A DNA stretch of 64,000 nt, taken from NCBI GenBank assembly GCA_003525075.1, contig DQFO01000014.1:62001-126000 (forward strand). The letters run 5' to 3'. This stretch comes from Clostridiales bacterium. GTDB taxonomy: Bacteria > Bacillota > Clostridia > TANB77 > CAG-508. The position numbers were made by a program, and so were the translations under genes. Shown piece after piece: positions 52,134 through 60,720 of this stretch; the first letter of the stretch is position 1; each line of letters starts with the position of its first letter. The notes beneath the pieces are model-generated. The model searched no databases and was not told where the DNA came from. It was given only the letters and a program-made list of their open reading frames with translations.

Positions 52134-52802
52134 TTATTTTAAGATTTCAAGAGCTTTTCTTGCAGCTTCCATTTCTGCAATTTTTTTAGATTTTCCTTCA
52201 CCTATTGCAAGTTTTTTTCCATTCCATTCTACTTGTGATACAAATATTTTTGCATGGTCTGGTCCTTTTTCATCTATTATTTCATATTTTATGCTTGTTG
52301 TTCCATGTGCTTGTAGTTTTTCTTGAAGTACTGTTTTATAATCTTTTTGTCCAACATGTTTTGTTGCAACTTCAATTTCGTTTTTTAAATTATCTATAAT
52401 AAATCTTTGAGCTTCTTCTAAATTACTATCTAAGTACATTGCTGCAATTACTGCTTCAACACTGTCTGCTAAAATGGCCTTTCTAATTTGCTCTTTTCCT
52501 TTTATTTCTGAATTTCCTAAATATAAAAATTCATTAAATTTTAGTCTTGTTGCTATTTTATACAAACTATCTTCACATACTACTGTTGCTCTTACTTTTG
52601 TCATCTCCCCTTCTTTTAATGTTGGATAATTTTGATATATATATATACTTGATATGAATTCTAATATGCTATCACCTAAAAATTCTAGTTTTTCATTACT
52701 TTGAACTCCTTTTTCATAAGCATATGATGTATGTGTTAATGCTCTTTTTAGTAATTCTTTATTTTTAAATGTATATCCTATATTTTCTTCTAAACTCTTC
52801 AT
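52134..52802 (-). CDS. rnc: Ribonuclease III
   Basis: RNase III cleaves double-stranded RNA in rRNA and mRNA processing. The catalytic signature NEKLEFLGDSILEF is at about residue 38, followed by EGEMTKVRA and ADSVEAVIAAMYLDS. The C-terminal dsRNA-binding domain has YKTVLQEKLQAHG, VSQVEWNGKKLAIGEGKSKK and AEMEAARKALEIL. At 222 residues it is full length. A promoter lies at 52846-52874 (TTGCAT, 17 bases, TAAAAT). A radical SAM gene is downstream. Confidence 0.96.
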   Translation of the reverse strand: MKSLEENIGYTFKNKELLKRALTHTSYAYEKGVQSNEKLEFLGDSILEFISSIYIYQNYPTLKEGEMTKVRATVVCEDSLYKIATRLKFNEFLYLGNSEIKGKEQIRKAILADSVEAVIAAMYLDSNLEEAQRFIIDNLKNEIEVATKHVGQKDYKTVLQEKLQAHGTTSIKYEIIDEKGPDHAKIFVSQVEWNGKKLAIGEGKSKKIAEMEAARKALEILK

Positions 52803-52845
52803 GATTTATTTAACTTACCTCTTTTTTCCATTATTATATGTTTCT

Positions 52846-52874
52846 ATTTTACTATATCAAATAAAAAAATGCAA
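52846..52874 (-). promoter_or_regulatory. Promoter of rnc
   Basis: TTGCAT and TAAAAT on the minus strand are exactly 17 bases apart. The same -35/-10 pair drives the Nudix gene. Confidence 0.5.
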
Positions 52875-52875
52875 T

Positions 52876-53001
52876 AAGAAAAGTGACTTTGTCAACTTTT
52901 CTTAACACGATTTGAGTTTTCTACTTGTAGTAGAAAATCTCAAAGGGAATAGCGATTGGAGCATCATTTTATTATGCAAAAATTATAAATTTTTGCATAA
53001 T
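52876..53001 (-). other. Cluster of three stem-loops between acpP and rnc
   Basis: This gap has three hairpins in a row: AAGAAAAGTGAC with its complement (52876-52903, one bulge), TTTGAG-TTTTCTAC with GTAGAAAA-CTCAAA (52911-52944, one bulge) and a perfect 14-base-pair palindrome ATTATGCAAAAATT (52971-53001). Together with the acpP terminator next to it this makes about 150 bases of dense secondary structure with no reading frame. It could be a small RNA or a decayed element. Confidence 0.4.
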
Positions 53002-53006
53002 AAAAA

Positions 53007-53027
53007 GGACATGTTTTTTAACATGCC
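53007..53027 (-). terminator. Terminator of acpP
   Basis: On the minus strand GGCATGTT pairs with AACATGTCC and runs into five T, right after the acpP stop. Confidence 0.75.
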
Positions 53028-53042
53028 TATCTTTTGTTTTTA

Positions 53043-53282
53043 TTATACATTTTCTTTTATGTAATCTACTACATCTCCAACTGTAACAACTTTTTCTGCA
53101 TCAGCGTCTGGAATTTCTATATCAAATTCTTCTTCTAATGCCATAACTAATTCTACTATATCTAAAGAATCAGCACCTAAGTCATCAATGAAAGATGCTT
53201 CTAATGTAACTGCTGTATCAGCTACACCTAATTGTTCAACAATTATTCCTTTTACTTTTTCAAATACTTCTTCTGAACTCAC
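53043..53282 (-). CDS. acpP: Acyl carrier protein
   Basis: ACP carries growing acyl chains in fatty-acid synthesis. The phosphopantetheine serine is in FIDDLGADSLDIVELVMALEE, the universal motif. I choose the GTG at 53282 as start because AGGGGGTGA is eight bases upstream. That gives 79 residues starting (M)SSEEVFEKVKGI, the normal size. It follows plsX, the usual lipid-synthesis neighbour. Confidence 0.93.
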   Translation of the reverse strand: MSSEEVFEKVKGIIVEQLGVADTAVTLEASFIDDLGADSLDIVELVMALEEEFDIEIPDADAEKVVTVGDVVDYIKENV

Positions 53283-53421
53283 TACAAGTTCACCCCCTCT
53301 CAATTTTAAATGATATATTTCATTTAATTTTCAAATGTTTCTTTAACATTTATATTATATGTTTATTATTTTGTCAAGCATATTTGGATTTTTTTTATTT
53401 TTTATACTAACCATTCAATAT

Positions 53422-54447
53422 TTAAGCTTTATTAATTTGTTCAAAGTGCTCTATCATCTTATCTACAGCTTTATTTTCAACAAATTTTTCAGCTTGTTTT
53501 ATTGTAAATTCAAATAGTTTTTCATCACTACTTCCATGTGCTTTTACAACTGGCTTTTTTACTCCTAAGAATAATGCTCCTCCATATGATTTATAATCCA
53601 TTGTCTTTTTAAATCTATTAATTGCTGGCAAACATGGTATTGTTCCAATTTTAGCAAATATATTTTGTGTTAGACTTTCTGATAAAGTTCTTTTTACAAA
53701 TTTTCCAAGTCCTTCTGTTGTTTTCAAAAATACATTTCCTGTAAATCCATCTGTTACTATTGCATCAACTTTTCCTGAAAATGCATCTCTTCCTTCAACA
53801 TTTCCTATAAAGTTTATTCCTAATTCCTTTGATTTTTCTTTTAATAACTGATAACTTTCTTTTACTAACTCATTTCCTTTTGTTTCTTCTGTTCCTATAT
53901 TTAATAAACCTACTGCTGGTTTTTCAATTCCAAATGTGTTTCTTAAATATATTGTTGACATTTGAGCAAATTGTAATAAGTTAATTGGTTTACAATTTGT
54001 ATTTGATCCTGAGTCTATTAATAATAATTGGCTTTTATATGCTGGTAATATTCCTGCTAATGCTGGTCTATCTATTCCTTTTATTCTTCCAACAATTAAT
54101 GTTGCTCCTGCAAGCAATGCTCCTGAATTTCCAGCAGATATGAATACATCACCTTCGTTTTCTTTTAGCATTTTAAATCCAACTACCATTGATGAATCTT
54201 TTTTGTGTCTGATTGCATCTGTTGGTCCATCTTCCATTTCAATTGTTTCTGTTGCATTTTTTATTTTTAGTCTATCTGATACTTCTTCAATTTCTTTTCC
54301 TGTAAATTCTTTTACTTTGTTTCTTATTACTTCTTCTTTTCCTACTAATGTTATTGTTGCTTTTATTTGATTAACTGCTTTTAATGCTCCTTTTATATTG
54401 GCATCTGGTGCATTGTCTCCTCCCATTGCGTCTAGTAATATATTCAT
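53422..54447 (-). CDS. plsX: Phosphate acyltransferase PlsX
   Basis: PlsX converts acyl-ACP to acyl-phosphate for phospholipid synthesis. The 341-residue protein starts MNILLDAMGGDNAPDANIKG. It has KDSSMVVGFKML, VFISAGNSGALLAGATLIVGRI, GIDRPALAGILP, NIGTEETKGNEL and VTDGFTGNVFLKTTEGL. It is complete and lies upstream of acpP in the usual order. AAAGGAAATG precedes the ATG. Confidence 0.96.
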   Translation of the reverse strand: MNILLDAMGGDNAPDANIKGALKAVNQIKATITLVGKEEVIRNKVKEFTGKEIEEVSDRLKIKNATETIEMEDGPTDAIRHKKDSSMVVGFKMLKENEGDVFISAGNSGALLAGATLIVGRIKGIDRPALAGILPAYKSQLLLIDSGSNTNCKPINLLQFAQMSTIYLRNTFGIEKPAVGLLNIGTEETKGNELVKESYQLLKEKSKELGINFIGNVEGRDAFSGKVDAIVTDGFTGNVFLKTTEGLGKFVKRTLSESLTQNIFAKIGTIPCLPAINRFKKTMDYKSYGGALFLGVKKPVVKAHGSSDEKLFEFTIKQAEKFVENKAVDKMIEHFEQINKA

Positions 54448-54551
54448 TGTTTCATTTCCTTTCTTATTATGTTTGTTATATTTTGCTATTATTCTTATTC
54501 ATGATGTTTCTATTTTATTATTGTTTTATTAAAATTGCAATAGTAATCAAT

Positions 54552-54587
54552 AAAAAACCATAGAAATTTATATTTCTATGGTTTTTT
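54552..54587 (-). terminator. Terminator of the four-repeat coiled-coil gene
   Basis: A perfect 15-base-pair stem AAAAAACCATAGAAA and its complement with a six-base loop, ending in a T-run on the minus strand. Confidence 0.88.
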
Positions 54588-54590
54588 GTT

Positions 54591-55724
54591 TTATCTTTCT
54601 TCGTCTTGTTCTTCATCCGTTTTAAAAGTTAATTCAAAGTCTTCTTGTTCCTTATCCTGTATTAGCTGTTCTTGTTGATGTTGTTCCCCTTCTTTTGCTT
54701 GTTCATTATCTTCTTGACACTCTTTCTTTACTTTTTCTCTATATTCCTTTGATTTATCAATAACTTCTGAATTTTCTTCTACTTTTTCATCTTTTTTATT
54801 TTTAGAAAAAATATTAGAAATTTTACTTCCTAAATTTTTAAATACTTCTGCTAATTTAGAATTTTTTATTTTTGTAACAATATTTTCTTTTTTTATTATT
54901 GCTGGTAAATTATTTCCCTGGTCTTTTACAGTTTTATCATTTTCTTCAATTTCTTTAACAGATATCATTCTTTCTTTTAATTGTCTTTTTAATTCATCTT
55001 GCTTTTTTACTGCATCTTTCCCACCAATTATTCCTGATACCATCAAAGATTGCTGTGTTTCGATAAGTTCCTTTAACTTACCTATTTCTTTATCATCTTT
55101 TTCAACATCTTCTATTACTTTTTCCCATTTATCTATATCAGTTTTAGAAACTCTTTTTAATTCAGAAATTTTATTTTCATTATTAACTAATTGTTCTCCA
55201 TACTTTTCACCAACAATTCTTCCAGAAGCAAACATTGCTCTATGATTTTCAACCATTTCCTTAGTTTCATCATATCTTTTATTTATCTCTGGTGCAGATT
55301 TTATTTTCTCTTTATATGCTATTGCCAATTCTCTCTTATAAGCCATAATTTTATTATGAGGAATTTCCCTCATACTAGCTAATTCTTTTTTATATTCTTC
55401 TATTTGTTTGAAATATCCCTCTGATACTTGTCTTCCAGATATAACCATTGCATTATGTGATTCAATTAATTCTGACAATTCATTTATTCTATTATTATTT
55501 TTTTCATATTCATCTAGTTTTTTCTCGTATTCATTTACTTTATCATCTATCTGTTTTTCACTTATAACAGACATACTAGAATATTTCTCTTTCATAGATT
55601 TCAATTGTTCAAAATACATCTCTCCTACTTTTTTTCCTGAAGCAATTACAGCATTATGATTTGCAATTTCCTCTTCTAAATCTTTTACGTTTTTATTATT
55701 TTCATACATTTCTGATATTGTCAT
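54591..55724 (-). CDS. Unknown coiled-coil protein with four repeats of about 67 residues
   Basis: The 377-residue protein contains four similar blocks starting near residues 9, 76, 144 and 211. Each has the pattern HNA-V/M-I-x-SG-K/R-x-V-G/S-E-x-Y-F/G-x-Q: NHNAVIASGKKVGEMYFEQ, SHNAMVISGRQVSEGYFKQ, NHRAMFASGRIVGEKYGEQ and a weaker TQQSLMVSGIIGGKDAV. Between them are charged helical linkers. The C-terminal 100 residues include KLAEVFKNLGSKISNIFSK, a possible amphipathic segment, and an acidic Glu/Gln tail. No known domain is evident. It has a consensus promoter and its own terminator, between tuf and plsX. Confidence 0.7.
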   Translation of the reverse strand: MTISEMYENNKNVKDLEEEIANHNAVIASGKKVGEMYFEQLKSMKEKYSSMSVISEKQIDDKVNEYEKKLDEYEKNNNRINELSELIESHNAMVISGRQVSEGYFKQIEEYKKELASMREIPHNKIMAYKRELAIAYKEKIKSAPEINKRYDETKEMVENHRAMFASGRIVGEKYGEQLVNNENKISELKRVSKTDIDKWEKVIEDVEKDDKEIGKLKELIETQQSLMVSGIIGGKDAVKKQDELKRQLKERMISVKEIEENDKTVKDQGNNLPAIIKKENIVTKIKNSKLAEVFKNLGSKISNIFSKNKKDEKVEENSEVIDKSKEYREKVKKECQEDNEQAKEGEQHQQEQLIQDKEQEDFELTFKTDEEQDEER

Positions 55725-55768
55725 ATAAAATCATCCTTTCTTTACATAAAATTACAGCAACTAGTTTT

Positions 55769-55797
55769 ATTTTAGCACAATTTAGCATAATTGTCAA
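55769..55797 (-). promoter_or_regulatory. Consensus promoter of the four-repeat coiled-coil gene
   Basis: TTGACA and TAAAAT on the minus strand are 17 bases apart, with a repeated GCTAAA element inside. Confidence 0.7.
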
Positions 55798-55961
55798 CTT
55801 TATGTAAATTAAACTAGTATCATCTAAACTACCATAATTATAACTTATACAATAAAAAAAGTATATTTCAATATCATTAAATTTTCATTACAATTTTATT
55901 ACAATTTTCATGCTTTTTTGATATATGACAATTTTGTCTATATTAGGTACTTGTTTCCGAA

Positions 55962-56000
55962 TACAAAAAGAACTATGAAAAATTCATAGTTCTTTTTGTA
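55962..56000 (-). terminator. Terminator of tuf
   Basis: An 18-base-pair perfect stem TACAAAAAGAACTATGAA and complement with a three-base loop. Confidence 0.88.
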
Positions 56001-56012
56001 TTTATTCAAATA

Positions 56013-57215
56013 TTATTCAATTATATCAGCAACAACACCTGAACCAACTGTTCTACCACCTTCACGAATAGCGAATCTTAATCCCTTTTCGATAGCGATA
56101 GGTGTAATTAATTCAATTGTCATTGATACGTTATCACCTGGCATAACCATTTCTGTTCCAGCAGGTAATTCAATAACACCTGTTACGTCTGTTGTTCTGA
56201 AATAGAATTGTGGTCTGTATCCGTTGAAGAATGGTGTATGACGTCCACCTTCTTCTTTTGTTAGAACGTATACTTCTGATGTGAATTTTGTATGTGGATG
56301 TATTGTTCCTGGTTTACATAGTACTTGACCTCTTTCGATGTCTTTTCTATCAATACCTCTTAATAATGTTCCGATATTATCTCCAGCTTCAGCTTGGTCT
56401 AATAATTTTCTGAACATTTCAACACCTGTTACAACTGTTTTCTTTCTTTCTTGTGATAATCCTATGATTTCAACTTCGTCAGAAACTTTAACTTCTCCTC
56501 TTTCTACTCTACCTGTAGCAACTGTACCACGTCCTGTGATTGTGAATACATCTTCAACTGGCATTAAGAATGGTTGGTCAATTGGTCTTTGTGGTGTTGG
56601 GATATAGCTATCAACTGCATCCATTAATTCTTTCATTGGAGCATAAACTGGATCGTTAGGATCTGTTGATGTGCTCTCTAATACTTTTAATGATGATCCT
56701 TTTACAACTGGAATTTCGTCTCCTGGGAAACCATATTCTGTTAATAAGTCTCTAACTTCCATTTCAACTAATTCTAATAATTCTGGATCGTCAACCATAT
56801 CACATTTATTTAAGTAAACAACGATGTATTTTACACCTACTTGTCTAGCTAATAAGATGTGTTCTCTTGTTTGTGGCATTGGTCCATCAGCTGCAGAAAC
56901 AACTAATATTGCACCATCCATTTGTGCAGCACCTGTGATCATGTTCTTTACATAGTCAGCATGTCCTGGGCAGTCAACGTGAGCATAGTGTCTTGTATCT
57001 GTTTCATATTCAACGTGAGCTGTATTAATTGTGATTCCTCTTGCTTTTTCTTCTGGTGCTCCATCGATTTGATCATAAGCTTCGAATTTAGCTTGACCTT
57101 TTAATGATAAATATTTTGTAATAGCAGCTGTTGTTGTTGTTTTTCCATGGTCTACGTGTCCGATAGTACCGATGTTAACGTGTGGCTTTGTTCTTTCAAA
57201 TTTTGCTTTTGCCAT
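56013..57215 (-). CDS. tuf: Elongation factor Tu
   Basis: EF-Tu delivers aminoacyl-tRNA to the ribosome. The protein has 400 residues with GHVDHGKTTTTAAIT, RGITINTAHVEYET, DCPGHADYVKNMITGAAQMDGAILVV, NKCDMVDD and the C-terminal beta barrels (GRGTVATGRVERG, MPGDNVSMTIELI). AAGGAGGAAT precedes the ATG. It lies 144 bases after fusA in the normal str order. Confidence 0.98.
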   Translation of the reverse strand: MAKAKFERTKPHVNIGTIGHVDHGKTTTTAAITKYLSLKGQAKFEAYDQIDGAPEEKARGITINTAHVEYETDTRHYAHVDCPGHADYVKNMITGAAQMDGAILVVSAADGPMPQTREHILLARQVGVKYIVVYLNKCDMVDDPELLELVEMEVRDLLTEYGFPGDEIPVVKGSSLKVLESTSTDPNDPVYAPMKELMDAVDSYIPTPQRPIDQPFLMPVEDVFTITGRGTVATGRVERGEVKVSDEVEIIGLSQERKKTVVTGVEMFRKLLDQAEAGDNIGTLLRGIDRKDIERGQVLCKPGTIHPHTKFTSEVYVLTKEEGGRHTPFFNGYRPQFYFRTTDVTGVIELPAGTEMVMPGDNVSMTIELITPIAIEKGLRFAIREGGRTVGSGVVADIIE

Positions 57216-57285
57216 TTTTTATTCCTCCTTATTTTTTTGAGATTTCTCTCTATATTTTAAATTTAATAACGTATTTTATTTTGCA

Positions 57286-57320
57286 CTTGCATTTTATAAC
57301 ATTTCAGCCTAAAATGCAAG
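57286..57320. other. Hairpin between fusA and tuf
   Basis: An 11-base-pair inverted repeat CTTGCATTTTA at 57286-57296 and its complement at 57310-57320 has no T-run on the transcribed minus strand. It is more likely a leader structure or processing site than a terminator. Confidence 0.45.
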
Positions 57321-57359
57321 CGTTTTTACAAAATTCACATATTTCTTTATTTTAGTGTA

Positions 57360-59444
57360 TTAGTTTTCTTTCTTAGCTCTTGAAGCTACGATTGCTTCTA
57401 ATACTGATTTTGGAACTTCTTCATAATGAGATGGTTCCATAGAGTATGTTCCTCTACCTTGTGTTTTTGAACGTAAGTCTGTAGCATAACCAAACATTTC
57501 TGATAATGGTATGAATGCTTTTATTTCTTGCATTCCATCATTTGCTTCCATTCCTTCCATTCTACCACGTCTTGAGTTTACATCTCCAATAACATCTCCC
57601 ATGTATTCTTCTGGAACTGTTATTTCTACTTTCATTATTGGCTCTAATAGAACTGACTTAGCTTGTTTACATCCTTCTTTGAATGCCATTGATGCAGCTA
57701 TTTTGAATGCCATTTCTGAAGAGTCAACTTCATGGTATGATCCATCTACTAATGATGCTTTGAAATCGATTACTGGATATCCAGCTAAAATTCCTGTTTC
57801 AGCAGCTTCTCTTAAACCTTGTTCAATTGGTTTAATATATTCTTTTGGAACTGCTCCACCAACAATTTTACTTTCGAATTCAACACCTTTACCTGGCTCT
57901 AATGGTTCCATTTCAAACCATACGTCTCCGTATTGTCCTTTACCACCAGATTGACGGATAAATTTACCTTGAACTTTAACTTTATTTCTTATTGTTTCTT
58001 TGTAAGCAACTTGTGGTTTACCTACATTACATTCTACTTTGAATTCTCTCTTTAATCTATCAACAATGATATCTAGGTGTAATTCACCCATACCAGCAAT
58101 GATTGTTTGACCTGTTTCTTGATTTGTATAAGCTTTGAATGTTGGGTCTTCTTCAGCTAATTTTGCTAAAGCTATTCCCATTTTTTCTTGAGCAGCTTTA
58201 TCTTTTGGTTCAATAGCTATATCAATAACTGGTTCTGGGAATTCCATTGATTCTAGAATTATTGGATGTTCAGGATCACATAATGTATTTCCTGTTGTAA
58301 CATCTTTTAATCCAACTGCAGCAGCAATATCACCAGCATATACTTTTTCAATATCTTCTCTGTGATTTGAGTGCATTTGTAGAATTCTTCCAATTCTTTC
58401 TTTTTTATCTTTACTTGAATTTAAAACTGTAGATCCTGTTTCTAATGTTCCTGAATATACTCTAAAGAAACATAATTTTCCTACAAATGGATCTGTTGCA
58501 ATTTTAAATGCTAATGCAGCAAATGGTTCTGAATCAGATGTTTTAGCTTCTGTTTCAACACCATCTAATGTTGTTCCTTTGATATGTGGTATATCTAATG
58601 GAGATGGCATATAGTCAACTATTGCATTTAATAATTCTTGTACACCTTTGTTTTTATATGAAGAACCACATGTTACTGGAACGATTTGATTTGCTATTGT
58701 TCCTTTTCTTAATGCTTTTTTGATTTCTTCTTCAGATGGTTCTTTTCCATCTAAATAATTCATCATTAATTCTTCATCTTGTTCACATGCAGCTTCAATC
58801 ATTGTAGTTCTCCATTTTTTAGCTTCTTCTAACATATCTTCTGGAATATCTGTTTCTTCAATTTCTTTTCCTAAATCATCTTTATGAATGAATGCTCTCA
58901 TTTTAATTAAATCAACAATTCCTCTAAAGTGATCTTCTGCTCCGATTGGTAATTGAACTGGTACTGGATTTGCATGTAATCTATTTTTTAATTGGTCAAC
59001 GCAAAGCATAAAGTTTGCTCCAACGATGTCCATTTTATTTACATATACCATTCTTGGAACTTGGTATTTATCAGCTTGTCTCCAAACTGTTTCTGTTTGT
59101 GGTTGAACTCCACCTTTTGCTGCTAATACTGTAACCGCACCATCAAGTACTCTTAGAGATCTTTGTACTTCTACTGTAAAGTCAACGTGACCTGGAGTAT
59201 CAATTATATTGATTCTGTTATTTTTCCAGAAACATGTTGTTGCAGCAGATGTTATTGTTATACCTCTTTCTTGTTCTTGTTCCATCCAGTCCATTGTTGC
59301 AGCACCCTCGTGAACTTCTCCTATTTTATGTGTTTTCCCTGTATAGAATAATATTCTCTCTGTTGTTGTTGTTTTACCAGCATCAATATGAGCCATTATT
59401 CCTATATTTCTAGTTCTTTCTAGTGGGTATGCTCTTCCTGCCAT
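57360..59444 (-). CDS. fusA: Elongation factor G
   Basis: EF-G drives translocation of mRNA and tRNA. The 694-residue protein has AHIDAGKTTTTERILFYTG, RGITITSAATTCFW, NIIDTPGHVDFTVEVQRSLRVLDGAV, NKMDIVGAN and all later domains, ending with the YSMEPSHYEEVP segment. GGAGGGAAT precedes the ATG. It is between rpsG and tuf, and the sequence looks canonical with no fusidic-acid-type change that I can judge. Confidence 0.98.
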   Translation of the reverse strand: MAGRAYPLERTRNIGIMAHIDAGKTTTTERILFYTGKTHKIGEVHEGAATMDWMEQEQERGITITSAATTCFWKNNRINIIDTPGHVDFTVEVQRSLRVLDGAVTVLAAKGGVQPQTETVWRQADKYQVPRMVYVNKMDIVGANFMLCVDQLKNRLHANPVPVQLPIGAEDHFRGIVDLIKMRAFIHKDDLGKEIEETDIPEDMLEEAKKWRTTMIEAACEQDEELMMNYLDGKEPSEEEIKKALRKGTIANQIVPVTCGSSYKNKGVQELLNAIVDYMPSPLDIPHIKGTTLDGVETEAKTSDSEPFAALAFKIATDPFVGKLCFFRVYSGTLETGSTVLNSSKDKKERIGRILQMHSNHREDIEKVYAGDIAAAVGLKDVTTGNTLCDPEHPIILESMEFPEPVIDIAIEPKDKAAQEKMGIALAKLAEEDPTFKAYTNQETGQTIIAGMGELHLDIIVDRLKREFKVECNVGKPQVAYKETIRNKVKVQGKFIRQSGGKGQYGDVWFEMEPLEPGKGVEFESKIVGGAVPKEYIKPIEQGLREAAETGILAGYPVIDFKASLVDGSYHEVDSSEMAFKIAASMAFKEGCKQAKSVLLEPIMKVEITVPEEYMGDVIGDVNSRRGRMEGMEANDGMQEIKAFIPLSEMFGYATDLRSKTQGRGTYSMEPSHYEEVPKSVLEAIVASRAKKEN

Positions 59445-59514
59445 GTAATTATTCCCTCCTTTTTTTCATTTTATGATTGAAATAATTGTTACACTTTTTT
59501 TCTCAATCTAAATT

Positions 59515-59985
59515 TTACCATTTATAATGTGCAAATGCTTTATTAGCTTCTGCCATTCTATGTGTATCTTCTTTCTTCTTAAATGCTCCACCGTTTCCAT
59601 TAACAGCGTCCATGATTTCACCAGCTAATTTCTCAGCCATTGTTTTTTCATGTCTTGTTCTAGCATATGTTACTAACCATCTTAAACCTAATGTTTGTCT
59701 TCTTTCAGGTCTAATTTCTAATGGTACTTGGTATGTTGCTCCACCAACTCTTCTTGCTTTTACTTCAAGAACTGGCATGATGTTTTCTAATGCTGCTTCA
59801 AATACTTCTAATGGATTTTTTCCTTCTTTTTCTTTTATTATATCAAAAGCATCATAAACTATTCCTTGAGCAACTGATTTTTTACCATCTAACATTATGT
59901 TGTTAATTAATTTTGTAACAACTTTGCTATTGTATATTGGATCTGGTAATACATCTCTTTTTGCTATAAATCCTCTTCTTGGCAC
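59515..59985 (-). CDS. rpsG: 30S ribosomal protein S7
   Basis: S7 is the primary binding protein of the 16S 3' domain. The 156-residue sequence starts PRRGFIAKRDVLPDPIYNS and has the RRVGGATYQVPLEIRPERR core. The start is a GTG at 59985 with AAGGAGTGAAG upstream. It lies between rpsL and fusA. Confidence 0.98.
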   Translation of the reverse strand: MPRRGFIAKRDVLPDPIYNSKVVTKLINNIMLDGKKSVAQGIVYDAFDIIKEKEGKNPLEVFEAALENIMPVLEVKARRVGGATYQVPLEIRPERRQTLGLRWLVTYARTRHEKTMAEKLAGEIMDAVNGNGGAFKKKEDTHRMAEANKAFAHYKW

Positions 59986-60161
59986 TATTCTTCACTCCTT
60001 TTCTTTCTGAGATTTGCTCTCTTATTGATGATATCTATAAGATATCTAAGTTACTCTGAAAATCTATTGATTTTCCGTTTAGTGCTACATTATCTATTCT
60101 AAATTTAAGTACCTTAATTTAGTAAGATGTGCATGCACTATAAAATAAATCCTTTATCGAT

Positions 60162-60575
60162 TTATTTTTTTGGGCGTTTTGCTCCATATTTTGAACGTCC
60201 TTGCATTCTGTCTTTTACACCTGCAGTATCTAATGTTCCTCTGATAATATGGTATCTAACACCTGGAAGGTCTTTTACTCTTCCTCCTCTGATTAGAACA
60301 ACACTATGTTCTTGTAAGTTATGTCCTATTCCTGGGATATATGATGTTACTTCATAACCATTTGAAAGTCTAACTCTGGCAACTTTTCTTAAAGCTGAGT
60401 TTGGCTTCTTTGGTGTTACTGTTTTTACAACTGTACATACACCTCTTTTTTGTGGTGCTTTATTGTTTGTTAATGTTTTGTTTTTTGAATTCCATCCATG
60501 TTGTAAAGCTGGTGCTGTTGATTTTGCCTTTGTTGATTTTCTTCCTTTTCTTACTAATTGATTAATTGTTGGCAC
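60162..60575 (-). CDS. rpsL: 30S ribosomal protein S12
   Basis: S12 sits at the decoding centre and affects accuracy. The 137-residue protein has PTINQLVRKGRK, TPKKPNSALRKVARVRLSNG with the usual streptomycin-site lysine in the KPNSA loop, and GVRYHIIRGTLDTAGV. The start is GTG with AGAGGTGA upstream. It opens the rpsL-rpsG-fusA-tuf operon. Confidence 0.98.
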   Translation of the reverse strand: MPTINQLVRKGRKSTKAKSTAPALQHGWNSKNKTLTNNKAPQKRGVCTVVKTVTPKKPNSALRKVARVRLSNGYEVTSYIPGIGHNLQEHSVVLIRGGRVKDLPGVRYHIIRGTLDTAGVKDRMQGRSKYGAKRPKK

Positions 60576-60621
60576 TTAAATTTCACCTCTTTCCCTAATT
60601 TTACTTAATTTTAAAAATTAA

Positions 60622-60667
60622 ATTAACCGCAAACAAATTATTAAAAATAATTCGTATTGCGGTTAAT
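60622..60667 (-). terminator. Extended hairpin upstream of rpsL, probably ending the 60721-62004 unit
   Basis: ATTAACCGCAA and its complement form an 11-base-pair outer stem, with an inner AAATTATT/AATAATT stem. It lies just after the stop of the coiled-coil gene, with AT-rich sequence behind. Confidence 0.6.
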
Positions 60668-60720
60668 ATTTTATCATTTTTTTCCTATTATGTCAATGTT
60701 TTTTATATTAAATTTATTAA

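Noticed and set aside
52911..52944. Stem-loop with TCTACT/AGTAGA resembling a Cas12a direct repeat
   Set aside because: Only one copy, no spacers, no cas genes nearby; it is an ordinary bulged hairpin.
57286..57320. fusA-tuf hairpin as a terminator
   Set aside because: No T-run follows on the transcribed strand and tuf is normally co-transcribed.
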